From NCBI RefSeq assembly GCF_016907655.1, contig NZ_JAFBCL010000001.1:6482001-6546000 (forward strand): a DNA stretch of 64,000 bases. Direction: 5' to 3'. Both the position numbers and the translations under genes were made by a program. The notes beneath the pieces were generated by a model. It did not search any database. It was given only the letters and a program-made list of their open reading frames with translations, and was not told the DNA's origin. The DNA comes from Saccharothrix algeriensis (GTDB lineage: Bacteria > Actinomycetota > Actinomycetes > Mycobacteriales > Pseudonocardiaceae). Shown here one piece after another: positions 24,188 to 32,352 of the stretch; within the stretch, counting starts at the first letter, position 1; the number at the start of each line of letters is the position of its first letter.

Positions 24188-25551
24188 TGGAGAACGAGCT
24201 GTACGTGCTGTGGCTGGTGCGGACCTCGGAACGGGCGCGCGCGGCCGTGAGCCAGGTCTACGGCGACCTGGCGCGCTCGGACCTGGTGCGGCGGGTCACC
24301 GGGCCCGGCCTGCACGAGGACCGGTTGGCGGAGCTGGCCGCGCGCATCCGCGCCGAGTTCACCCCGCCGCAGCTGCCGGCCGTGCTCACCGAGCACCACC
24401 TGCGGATGCTGGTGGACCCCAAGGCGCTGCCGGCGCTCGCCGAGCTGCTCGGGTGCCCGGTCGCCGACGTGCACGCGAACCTGCTCGACTCCCACCAGCT
24501 CGTGCGGGCGTTGCGCGACACCGGGCACACCAGGGCCGAGATCGCCGACGCGGAGCTGCTGCTGCTCACCCTGCTGCCGCGCCTGCCCCGGCTGGCCGCC
24601 GCGCACGCGCTGGACGCCGGCGAGTGGGGCGCGTTCGTGGAGCGGCGCAAGTGGCTCACGCCGCGGGCCGTGCAGCGGCTCGCGGACTGGGCGCGGGCCC
24701 GGGAGTGGGCCGCCGACGCGCGGCCCGCGCAGGTGCTGGCGGGCGTGCTCGAAGGCGTCGGCGGGCGGCGCGCGGAGGTCGAGCCGTCGTCGCGGTTCGA
24801 CGCGCTGGCGCTGATCGAGCTGCGCCGCCGCATCGGGCTGCTGGCCGAACTCCTGCGCGGCGACGCGTCCGCGCACGCCGAGGAGGCGGCGCTGCTGGCG
24901 CCGGACCTGACGAGCGTGGCGCGGCTGCCCGCGTGGCTGGAGCTGTACGAGCGCAACGCGGTCGCCGTGGGGCTGCACCGGCTGTTCACCGGCTCGACGT
25001 CGTTGGCGGAGCTGTTGCAGGGCAAGTACACCGACCCGCCGGCCGTGACCGGCGAGCCCAGGCCCGGCACGGCGCTGGAGATCACCAACGAGATCTCCTT
25101 CGGCGTGTTCCGGAAGTGGGTGGCCTTCGACATCACCTGCGAGGTCGAGGGGCAGGCCGGGCAGCAGGTGGTGCTGCGCTGCCGGGGCGTGCGCAAGGAC
25201 CTGTACAAGCCGATCCGGGACAAGGTCCTGCAGTTGCGGGTGGTCGACCTGTCCCAGGTCGGCAACACCGTCGGCGAACGCCTGCTCAACACGCAGGTGG
25301 CCCAGCACCACGGGCTGCGCGGCCGGCTGCGGCTGGCGCTGCGCCGCCACGGGCCGCAGGCGATCCAGTGCGTGCTGCTGGCGGGGGTGCGGCGGCCGAT
25401 CACCGTGCCGTCGCCGTGGCACGAGTACCTCAACACGGCCCTGCCCTACGAGGTGCGGCCCACGCGCGACACCCGGTTCACCGGGGTGGAGCGGGTCAAC
25501 GCGGCGCTGCGCGCGAGCGTGCGGGACAAGCGGGTCGAAGAGGTGCGGTAG
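24187..25551 (+). CDS. Protein of unknown function in the caspase-FGE operon
   Basis: A 454-residue soluble protein without a recognisable catalytic motif. The first 230 residues are largely helical (LYVLWLVRTSERARAAVSQVY, LRALRDTGHTRAEIADAELLLL). From about residue 295 there is a beta-rich domain starting LEITNEISFGVFRKWVAFDITCEVEGQAGQQVVLRC and a conserved-looking WHEYLNTALPYEV. The ATG overlaps the previous stop (TGATG), so translation is coupled to the 838-residue protein, and the two probably form a complex. It is the last gene of the caspase operon; a membrane protein follows after 22 bp. Confidence 0.78.
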   Translation: MENELYVLWLVRTSERARAAVSQVYGDLARSDLVRRVTGPGLHEDRLAELAARIRAEFTPPQLPAVLTEHHLRMLVDPKALPALAELLGCPVADVHANLLDSHQLVRALRDTGHTRAEIADAELLLLTLLPRLPRLAAAHALDAGEWGAFVERRKWLTPRAVQRLADWARAREWAADARPAQVLAGVLEGVGGRRAEVEPSSRFDALALIELRRRIGLLAELLRGDASAHAEEAALLAPDLTSVARLPAWLELYERNAVAVGLHRLFTGSTSLAELLQGKYTDPPAVTGEPRPGTALEITNEISFGVFRKWVAFDITCEVEGQAGQQVVLRCRGVRKDLYKPIRDKVLQLRVVDLSQVGNTVGERLLNTQVAQHHGLRGRLRLALRRHGPQAIQCVLLAGVRRPITVPSPWHEYLNTALPYEVRPTRDTRFTGVERVNAALRASVRDKRVEEVR

Positions 25552-25573
25552 GGGCACCACGAGGAGGCTGACG

Positions 25574-26338
25574 ATGCGCACGACCACCAACCCGGCGATC
25601 CGCAACCTGCTGGTCACCAGCGGCACGGCGCTGCCCCGCGCGGGGGCCGCCGCGCCGGCGCGGACCTCGAAGTACCGCCCGACGGGCACGAACCGGCCGA
25701 TGACGGTGGACGACGTGGTGGCGAAGTCGGCCGTGACGCTGGGCACGACCGTCGCCGCGGGGGTCGCCACGGTGCTGTTCGACCTCTACGCGGCCGTGCT
25801 GCCGGCCGCCGCCGCGGGGCTGGGGCTGTGGCTGTTCCTGACGTTCCGGCTCACCGCGAGCGCGGGCCTCACCCTCGCCTACGCCACCGCCCAGGGCGTC
25901 GTGACCGGCGGCGTCACCGGGTTGCTCGACGGCGCGCACCCCGGCCTGGCGGCGCAGGCGGCCCTCGGCACCACGGGCGTGTTCGTCGCGATGCTGGCGG
26001 TCTACAAGCTGCGGCTGCTGCGCCTGACCACGCGGAAGGTCAAGTGGTTCATCGCCGCGGCGGTGGGCGTCGTGCTGCTGCTGCTGACCGAGGTGCTCGG
26101 GGCCGCGGTGCTCGGCGCGGAACCGGGGTTGCGCGGCGGCGGGTTCTTCCCGATCGCGTTCAGCCTGCTGTGCGTGTGCCTGGCGGCGTTCAGCTTCCTG
26201 CTCGGCTTCGAGGCGGCGGACCGGATGATCCGGCACGGCGTGGCGGCCGACTGGGCGTGGTACCTGGCCTTCGGCCTGGTGGGCACGCTGCTGTGGCTCT
26301 ACACCGAGTTGCTGTGGCTGCTCTGGTCCTTCCGCTGA
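25574..26338 (+). CDS. Bax inhibitor-1/YccA-family membrane protein
   Basis: A 254-residue integral membrane protein with the N-terminal MRTTTNPAIRNL and MTVDDVVAKSAVTLGTTVAAG motifs of the actinobacterial Bax inhibitor-1-like (Bax1-I) family, and about seven membrane segments from residue 50 to the C-terminus. The acidic C-terminal region before the last helices (LGFEAADRMIRHGVAADWAWYL) fits the pH-sensing pair of acidic residues of BsYetJ-type calcium leak channels. Family members modulate ion leak and, in eukaryotes, cell death. It follows the caspase-FGE operon by only 22 bp with GAGGAGG before the ATG, so co-transcription is likely, an intriguing pairing of caspase and Bax inhibitor homologues. 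Confidence 0.85.
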   Translation: MRTTTNPAIRNLLVTSGTALPRAGAAAPARTSKYRPTGTNRPMTVDDVVAKSAVTLGTTVAAGVATVLFDLYAAVLPAAAAGLGLWLFLTFRLTASAGLTLAYATAQGVVTGGVTGLLDGAHPGLAAQAALGTTGVFVAMLAVYKLRLLRLTTRKVKWFIAAAVGVVLLLLTEVLGAAVLGAEPGLRGGGFFPIAFSLLCVCLAAFSFLLGFEAADRMIRHGVAADWAWYLAFGLVGTLLWLYTELLWLLWSFR

Positions 26339-26377
26339 GTGTCCGTTGTGGACCGTCCTCTTGAAACTACCCGGTGA

Positions 26378-27184
26378 TCACCCGTCGACCGGGCCCAGGA
26401 CGGCGGCGAGCGCGGCGAGCGGGGGCGGCCGTTCGAGGCGGTGGTCGGGCCGCCACTCCCAGGGCGGCACGACGCCGGGCGCGGCGGTCGGGCGGCCGGC
26501 GAACCCGGCGAGCAGCACCTCCGGGGGGCGGGGGTGGCGGGGCAGGGGACCGGTCGGCTCCGGCCGGTGGTCGGCGGTGAGGTGGGTGAGCGCGAACGCG
26601 CTGCCCGGCGGCAGGGCGGCCAGGTAGGCGTCGGCGAGGCGCTCGGGGTGGTCGTCGTCGGGCAGGGCGTCGAGGACGTCGACCGCCAGGACGCCCAGCG
26701 GGCGGTCGGGGTCGAGCCGGCCCGCGACCCCGGGGTGGCGCAGGACGCGCCCGGGGTCGCGCAGGTCCGCGTCGACGATCACGGCGGCGGGGGAGTCCTC
26801 GAGCAGCAGGCGGGCGTGGGCGAGGGTCGTGGGGTCGTGGTCGACGTAGACGACCGGGATCGCCTCGTCGTGGGCGCGGGTGACGTGGTGGGCGGGCGCC
26901 ATGGTGGGCAGCCCGGAGCCCAGGTCGAGGAACTGCCGGATGCCGGCGGCGAGCAGGTGCCGCACGGCCCGGTGCAGGAACGCCCGGTTGAGCCGCGCCA
27001 GCTCCCGCAGGCCGGGCAGCCGGCGCAGGGCGAGGTCGGCGGCGTCGCGGTCGACGGCGGTGTTCAGGGTCCCGCCGAGCAGCCAGTCGTGGGCGCGGGC
27101 GGGGCTGGGCCGGTCGAAGTCCGCCGGCGCGGGGCCGGGCTGCTCGGCGCCGGCCGGCGCGGGGCTGTCGGGGTCCTGGGGCAC
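26378..27184 (-). CDS. SAM-dependent methyltransferase, DUF574 family
   Basis: A 268-residue Methyltransf_19 (DUF574) protein. Signature elements: DFDRPSPARAHDWLLGGTLNTAVDRDAAD near the N-terminus, NRAFLHRAVRHLLAAGIRQFLDLGSGLPT (SAM motif I), VYVDHDPTTLAHARLLL, ADLRDPGRVL and LAVDVLDALPDDDHPERLADAY. These proteins are abundant in actinomycetes, often beside regulators; their substrates are unknown. GTG 27184 was preferred over the ORF start because GGAGGG lies 8 nt upstream. Divergent from the sigma factor gene. Confidence 0.9.
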   Translation of the reverse strand: MPQDPDSPAPAGAEQPGPAPADFDRPSPARAHDWLLGGTLNTAVDRDAADLALRRLPGLRELARLNRAFLHRAVRHLLAAGIRQFLDLGSGLPTMAPAHHVTRAHDEAIPVVYVDHDPTTLAHARLLLEDSPAAVIVDADLRDPGRVLRHPGVAGRLDPDRPLGVLAVDVLDALPDDDHPERLADAYLAALPPGSAFALTHLTADHRPEPTGPLPRHPRPPEVLLAGFAGRPTAAPGVVPPWEWRPDHRLERPPPLAALAAVLGPVDG

Positions 27185-27694
27185 GGCCGATCCCTCCGGT
27201 CGCGGTGCGGGCGGCGGTCTCCTCGCTCGGCGATGGTCGCCGGAATTCGACCGGGGGCGGGGCGTGATCACCGGTCCGGCGTGGAGCGGGACCCGGCTTG
27301 TTCACCCTGCCGGCGTCAGGGGCGCTCGTGGGGGTGGTGTTCGCAGTACACGGCGCGTCGCATATCAGATCATTCGGGTGAACCTGGTGCCGTCGGCACG
27401 GATTTCCGGGAGTCCCGGGACCGGTGGGGGGTGTACGTCCACAACGGATGTGCTTCGTATCCCGCATCGGAAGGGTTGTGTGTTGCTGCCCCAGGAAACG
27501 ATCACGGTGGACGCGCGCCGGCTGCCGGCCGGAGCCGAGGCCGGTCGGCGCGCCCACCGTGCGGCGGACCGGGGCGGCGTGCCCGGGTCCGCCGCGGGCG
27601 GCCGTCGTCGGCTGACGGCGTCGGGTGCGCGCGGTGCTCGGCCGACACCGCCGCGGGCGGTGCTCGGCGGGGGGACGGTCCGGGGCGACGGTCC
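27185..27694. other. 510-bp divergent promoter region
   Basis: Separates the DUF574 methyltransferase from the sigma-factor gene. The stretch 27350-27480 is markedly less G+C-rich than the rest and should carry both promoters. I could not assign -35/-10 boxes. A possible small coupled ORF occupies the end (27480-27698). Confidence 0.45.
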
Positions 27695-27698
27695 GTGA
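27480..27698 (+). CDS. Possible small ORF coupled to the sigma factor gene
   Basis: A 72-codon ORF from GTG (MLLPQETITVDARRLPAG...) with GGAAGGG 4 nt upstream and a stop overlapping the sigma factor's GTG (GTGA). This overlap is the coupling seen elsewhere in the operon, but the Arg/Ala/Gly-rich composition looks uninformative and no family is recognised. It may be chance. Confidence 0.25.
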   Translation: MLLPQETITVDARRLPAGAEAGRRAHRAADRGGVPGSAAGGRRRLTASGARGARPTPPRAVLGGGTVRGDGP

Positions 27699-28270
27699 CC
27701 GACATCCCCCAGCCGGGCCCCGGCGACGCGGCCCGCGCCGAGCAGGAGTTCAGGCAGTTCTACCGGGCGAACTACGACGCCGTGCGCCGCTGGGTGCGAT
27801 GGGAGGCCCCGGACGTGGACGACGAGGAGATAGCCGCCGACGCGTTCTTCAAGACGTGGGAGCGCTGGGGGCGGGTGGCGGAACCGCGGCCCTTCGTGTT
27901 CCGCGTGGCCCGCCACGGGATGCTCAACGGCCGGCGCAAGGCCCGTCGGCAGGCGCCGCCGGTCGCCCCGGACGACGGGCACGCCGCGCTCGTGCCGCCG
28001 CCGGCCGACGGCCACACCCGGCGGGAGTTCCACGAGGCCCTGCACGAGGTCGACCGGTTGCCGCCGCAGCTGCGGGAAGCGGTGAAGCTGGACGCCTTCG
28101 GGTTAAGCATCGGGGAGATCGCCGAGGTGATCGGCTGCGGGAAGAAGACCGTGTCGAACTACCTGTGGCAGGCGCGTCAGCGGCTGAGCTGCCCCGGCGC
28201 GGCGGCAGGCGGGGACGACCGCTCCGGGGGCAGTGATCCAGGGGGACGACAGGACAGAGGTGACGCGTGA
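27695..28270 (+). CDS. ECF-like RNA polymerase sigma factor
   Basis: A 191-residue sigma-70-family protein. Region 2: EFRQFYRANYDAVRRWVRWEAPDVDDEEIAADAFFKTWERWG, including the RPFVFRVARHGMLNGRRKARR stretch of region 2.4. Region 4: LPPQLREAVKLDAFGLSIGEIAEVIGCGKKTVSNYLWQARQRL, a helix-turn-helix for the -35 element. There is no adjacent canonical anti-sigma factor; instead the stop overlaps the start of a degenerate GGDEF-EAL gene (GTGA), suggesting that protein influences its activity. GTG 27695 is the only plausible start because upstream residues are low-complexity. Confidence 0.85.
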   Translation: MTDIPQPGPGDAARAEQEFRQFYRANYDAVRRWVRWEAPDVDDEEIAADAFFKTWERWGRVAEPRPFVFRVARHGMLNGRRKARRQAPPVAPDDGHAALVPPPADGHTRREFHEALHEVDRLPPQLREAVKLDAFGLSIGEIAEVIGCGKKTVSNYLWQARQRLSCPGAAAGGDDRSGGSDPGGRQDRGDA

Positions 28271-30252
28271 TGTGGCGGTGGGTTGCGCACAGGATCCCCG
28301 GGACCAAGGAGCACGCGCGGTGGCGGACCGCGCGGGCGGCGCTGCGGTGGCGGGCCCGGTCGGGCCCGCCCGCGCCGGCCGGCCCGGCGGAGGAGGAAGC
28401 CGCCCTGCGCCGGATCTTCGACCGGGCCCGGCACGGCTCGTCGTCCCGCGACACCGCGCCGGCGCCGCCCGCGGGGCCCGGCGCCGCGCCGCCTCCCCGC
28501 GCCAGCCCCGCCCCGTCGCCGCGGACCGGTCCGGGTCCGGGCCTGGCTCCGGGGTCTGCACCGGGTCCGGACCTGGCACCGGGGTCTGTGCCGGGTCCCG
28601 GCCTGGCTCCGACGTCGGGTCCCGAAACGGTGCCGGAGCCGGGCCCCGGTCCCGCTCCGGCACCGCGCACAGGCCCCGACCCGGCGCCCGCACCGCCGGC
28701 CGGTCCCACCCCCGAAGCGGCGCCGCCGGGCGGTCCCGACCCGGTGTCGGCGCCGCGCACGGGCTCCCCCCTGGCGGCGCCGGGTGGGGGCCCGGCCCCG
28801 GGACTGCGCACGGGCGGCGCCGAGGTCGGACCGCCACCCGGCTCCCCGCCACCGGCCGACGACGCGGTGCGCCGGCCGCACGGCGGGTTCCACGTGCTGC
28901 TGGGCGACGTCACCGCGGTGCGCGCGTGGTGGTGGTCCCCGCTGCCGGACACCGGCCGCGGCGAGGTCACCCACCTGGCCGAGCAGCGCGACTTCCTGCA
29001 CCGGGTGCAGTCCACCATCGACGCGACCGCGGGCGGGGTGGCGCTCGGGCTGTGCACGCTGCGGCTGCGCGACCTGGGCGCGCTCACCCGGCGGTTCGGG
29101 CCCGAGGCGCGGGACCGGGTCGCCGCCACCGCGGCCGCCCGCATCACCGCCGCGGTCGCCGGGATGCCCGCCGCCGCGGTCGGCCGGCTGGACCGCGACA
29201 CCTTCGGCGTCCTGATCACCGACCGGCCCGGCCGGCACGGCGTCACCGAGGCGGTGCGCCGCCTGGTCGACCGGGTGTCCGAGCCGATGCGGGTCGGCCA
29301 CCGGGAGCTGGTGCTCCGCCCGGCGGTGGGGGTGGCGGAGGTCCGGGGCGGCACGACCGCCGTGCAGCTGCTGGCCCGCGCGCAGGTGGCGCTGCACTCC
29401 GCCGCCGAGCCGCGCGCTGGCTGGCGGGAGGTCGGGTCCCGGCGCGGCGCGCCCGACGAGGGCGTCGGGCACCTGCTCGCCGCGCTGCCCGGGGCGCTGG
29501 AGCGCGGCGAGGTCGTCCTCGCCTACACGCCGATCGTCCGGCTCGGCGACGGCCGGGTCGTCGGGGTCGAGGCCAGCACCTGGTGGCAGCGGCCCGACGG
29601 GAGCCGCCGCCAGGCCGACGACCTGGTGGCGCTGGCCGACGACGTCGGCCCGGCCCTGCGGTGGGGGCCGTGGGTGCTGCGCGGGGTGCTGGCCCAGGCG
29701 TCCCGCTGGGGCGCGGCCCTGGGCGAGGCCGCGCCCCGGATCACCGTGAACGTCCCGTGCCGGCTGGCCCGCGACCGGGAGCTGGTCCGCGACGTGGCGG
29801 CGGCGCTGCGGGAGTCCGGGGTGGCCGGGTCGCAGCTGATGCTGTCGCTGCCGCACGGCGCCGTGGTCGACGACGACGGGCTCCCGCGGGACAACCTGGT
29901 GCGGCTGGGCGGGATGGCCGTGCCGGTCGCGCTGGAGGGGGTGGGCACGGACTTCGCCCGCTACGACGCGCTCACCCGGCTGCCCCTGCAGTCCGTCGTC
30001 ATCCCGCCGCAGCTGACCGCCGGCCTGGACGGCCCCCGGGTCGAACCCAGCCGGCGGTCGGTCGCGGCGAACCTCATCCGGCTGAGCAGCTCGGTCAGCC
30101 GCGAGGTCACCGTCAAGGGCGTGCGCACCCAGGCCCAGCGCGACACGGCCCGCGAGCTGTCCGCGACCTCCGGCCAGGGCGAGCTGTTCGGCGGTCCCCA
30201 GTCGCCCGAGGACATCGAGCACCTGGTGGCCGACCCGCCGATCGCCGTGTGA
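28267..30252 (+). CDS. Degenerate GGDEF-EAL protein with a long Pro-rich linker
   Basis: A 661-residue soluble protein. Residues 1-60 are basic/helical (MMWRWVAHRIPGTKEHARWR). Residues 64-200 are a disordered Pro/Gly/Ala linker built from PGPGLAPGS-like repeats. Residues about 205-395 have the fold of a diguanylate cyclase but lack GGDEF (GRLDRDTFGVL in its place). Residues about 403-610 resemble an EAL phosphodiesterase: GVEAST keeps the glutamate of EAL and VNVPC keeps the asparagine, but the later acidic metal ligands and lysine are replaced (LEGVGTDF; VVIPPQ). It is probably a catalytically dead c-di-GMP or protein-binding module. It is translationally coupled to the sigma factor. Confidence 0.78.
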   Translation: MMWRWVAHRIPGTKEHARWRTARAALRWRARSGPPAPAGPAEEEAALRRIFDRARHGSSSRDTAPAPPAGPGAAPPPRASPAPSPRTGPGPGLAPGSAPGPDLAPGSVPGPGLAPTSGPETVPEPGPGPAPAPRTGPDPAPAPPAGPTPEAAPPGGPDPVSAPRTGSPLAAPGGGPAPGLRTGGAEVGPPPGSPPPADDAVRRPHGGFHVLLGDVTAVRAWWWSPLPDTGRGEVTHLAEQRDFLHRVQSTIDATAGGVALGLCTLRLRDLGALTRRFGPEARDRVAATAAARITAAVAGMPAAAVGRLDRDTFGVLITDRPGRHGVTEAVRRLVDRVSEPMRVGHRELVLRPAVGVAEVRGGTTAVQLLARAQVALHSAAEPRAGWREVGSRRGAPDEGVGHLLAALPGALERGEVVLAYTPIVRLGDGRVVGVEASTWWQRPDGSRRQADDLVALADDVGPALRWGPWVLRGVLAQASRWGAALGEAAPRITVNVPCRLARDRELVRDVAAALRESGVAGSQLMLSLPHGAVVDDDGLPRDNLVRLGGMAVPVALEGVGTDFARYDALTRLPLQSVVIPPQLTAGLDGPRVEPSRRSVAANLIRLSSSVSREVTVKGVRTQAQRDTARELSATSGQGELFGGPQSPEDIEHLVADPPIAV

Positions 30253-30294
30253 CCGCCCGGCGCACCCCACCCCCGACACCCGGAGACCCGACCC

Positions 30295-31671
30295 GTGGCC
30301 ACCCCTTGCGACGGCCCTACCCCCGCGCGCCCGCTGCCCGCCGAGCCGCTGGCGGAGGAGGACGCGGCCGACGTGCTGTGCGCGCTGGCGCCCGGCGCGG
30401 GCACCCGCCGGCAGGCGGCCCGGCTCGCCCGCGCCCTCGGCGGGCTGCCCCCGGCCCTGCACCTGGCCGGGCGCTGCCTGCGGGCCGCCGCCGGGCGCCC
30501 GCCCGCGCCCGGCCTGCCGGCGGGGTTCGACCACTACCGCGGGCTGCTGCTCGCGCGGCCCCCGGACGGCGACCGCGACCCGCCCGCCCGCGCCCAAGAG
30601 CTGACCCTGGACCTGCTGGCCGGCCTCGGCCTGCCCCGGGCCCGGCCGCTGCTGCGCTGGCTGGCCTGCTTCGCGCCGGCCCCGCTGCCCCGCGCGGTGC
30701 TCGACGCGGGCGTCCTGGCCGCGTCACCGCTGTTCGCCGGCGTCACCGGCGCCGAGCTGGCCCGGTCGCTGGCCGCGCTGGTCGACTTCGGCCTGCTGGA
30801 CGAGGTCACCCTGCGGACCACCCGCTGCGTGCTGCCGGCACCGGCCGTCCGCGAGCGCCAGCGGCCCGACGAGCGGCGGGACCACCTCGCCCTGTGCGTC
30901 GCCGTCCTGGACGGCGCCACCACCCACCTGAGCGCCACCGACCCCGAGCACCTGTCCCGGTGGACCGCCCTCGCGCCGCACTGCGAGCACGTCGTGGCCG
31001 ACACCGCCCTGCCCGACCGGTGGGAGCTGCCGGCCACGCGGCTCACCCGCGGCGCCGCCGTCCTGGCCCACCTGACCGGCGCGCACGACCGCGCGCAGGC
31101 CCTGTTCGCCCGCGCACTGGCCGCCCGCCGCCGCCACCTCGGCGACCACCACCCCGACGTGCTGGCCCTCCGCCGGGACCTGGCCTGGTCCCGCCACGCC
31201 CGCGCCGACCCGCCACCGGACCACCGCGCCCTCGCCGAGTACGCGTCCCTGGTGCGCGACTGCGCCACCGGCCCCGGTCCCGACCACCCCCTGACCCTGG
31301 CCTGCCGCCTCGACCTGGCCTGGCTCGCGTCCCGCGCCGCGCCGGACGAGGCCGACCGCTGCCGGGAGGTCGTCCGCGCCGAGCACCGGGCCCTGGGGCA
31401 CCACGGGCCCGCCGGCCTGGCGGCCCAGCTGGAACTGGTCGCCCACCTCTGGCGGCGCGCCCACGACACCGGGCGGGCCGACCCCGCCGCGGTGGCCGCC
31501 GAGTTCGACCGCCTGCACGCCGTGATCGACGACATCGCCCACCACCCGGACGTCCACCCCGACCTGCCCGTCCCCTTCGACCGACTCCGGCAGACCGCCC
31601 ACGACCTCCGCCACGCGTTCGAGCGCCGGCACGCCCACCGACCCCCGCCGCGACCGCGCGGCGCCGAGTGA
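30295..31671 (+). CDS. NB-ARC-like ARC/winged-helix and TPR protein lacking the P-loop
   Basis: A 458-residue protein reading like the C-terminal part of an NB-ARC (STAND) ATPase. AEEDAADVLCALAPG followed by LARALGGLPPALHLAGRCLRAA is the ARC1 subdomain with its GLPPAL motif; DLLAGLGLPRARPLLRWLACFAPAPLPRAVL matches the winged-helix domain; WTALAPHCEHVV and later AQALFARALAARRRHLGDHHPDVLALR are TPR-like. There is no Walker A or B, so it starts after the nucleotide-binding core. It is complete from GTG 30295 (weak SD) and not obviously interrupted. It follows the GGDEF-EAL gene by 42 bp and could be an orphan adaptor or decoy for full-length STAND regulators. Confidence 0.72.
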   Translation: MATPCDGPTPARPLPAEPLAEEDAADVLCALAPGAGTRRQAARLARALGGLPPALHLAGRCLRAAAGRPPAPGLPAGFDHYRGLLLARPPDGDRDPPARAQELTLDLLAGLGLPRARPLLRWLACFAPAPLPRAVLDAGVLAASPLFAGVTGAELARSLAALVDFGLLDEVTLRTTRCVLPAPAVRERQRPDERRDHLALCVAVLDGATTHLSATDPEHLSRWTALAPHCEHVVADTALPDRWELPATRLTRGAAVLAHLTGAHDRAQALFARALAARRRHLGDHHPDVLALRRDLAWSRHARADPPPDHRALAEYASLVRDCATGPGPDHPLTLACRLDLAWLASRAAPDEADRCREVVRAEHRALGHHGPAGLAAQLELVAHLWRRAHDTGRADPAAVAAEFDRLHAVIDDIAHHPDVHPDLPVPFDRLRQTAHDLRHAFERRHAHRPPPRPRGAE

Positions 31672-32352
31672 CGCAGCGGCGCGGACGACGGGTCGTGGCC
31701 GAGGGGCTCACCCGGCTGCTCGGCGATCGCCCGGCCCTCGCCGCGGGGTTCCGCCGAGCGGGCGCTTATCGGGTGGGAGTTTTCCGGAACGGTCGGCGAA
31801 TGCGCGGGAGAGGGGATGGTCGGATGACCTCAGGTTTCGCCGGCGGACCCGCGTCCTGCGGACGGGAATGACTCCGATCGGGGTGTTCCCGACCGGGCGT
31901 CCGGACGAGTCGAACAAGTGTGACACAGCACACAGAAATGGCGTGCGGGTGTGCTCCGGGATGTCACCGCGTTGCCGAGTTTAGCCGTGGGCGACTACGC
32001 AGCGTATTCCTCTCCCGGGTGGTAAGGCCGGCTGACGTGCGGGAACGTCCGGTCGTTCCCGCGGTAAAACGAGCGAAACTCGCATCGCCGCCGCAGTCGT
32101 GCGATTCGCACATCACTCTTCCGGTCGAGTTTGAAGCGCTCCGCGAACGGGTTCGGATGAACACCATTCATGCCGCATGAAATGGTCCGGAAGGGCGCCT
32201 CGGCGGTTGGCTTGCGACTCAAGGAGTAATCGCCGCGACTCTTTCCGCACGGTCACCCGAAAGGACTCGTGCGGCGGCCTCGCTCGATCTGCTTCTATTT
32301 GTCCGGCGCTGGACGGCGTCAATGTCGAAATCGGAATCCCTAGGAGCCACAC
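31672..32352. other. 681-bp intergenic region of lower G+C content
   Basis: Upstream of the small secreted protein gene. 31900-32340 is visibly richer in A and T than any other stretch in the window, typical of a strong or complex promoter region or of acquired DNA. Short ORFs inside (for example 31920-32180) look random. No -35/-10 boxes assigned. Confidence 0.5.

Noticed and set aside
26441..27694. Upstream in-frame extension of the sigma factor and an overlapping plus-strand ORF
   Set aside because: They run antisense to the DUF574 methyltransferase and are low-complexity; the sigma region-2 homology begins right after GTG 27695.
31920..32180. 86-codon plus-strand ORF in the A/T-rich intergenic region
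   Set aside because: No RBS, no recognisable motif, and the amino-acid composition does not match neighbouring genes; the region fits a promoter better.
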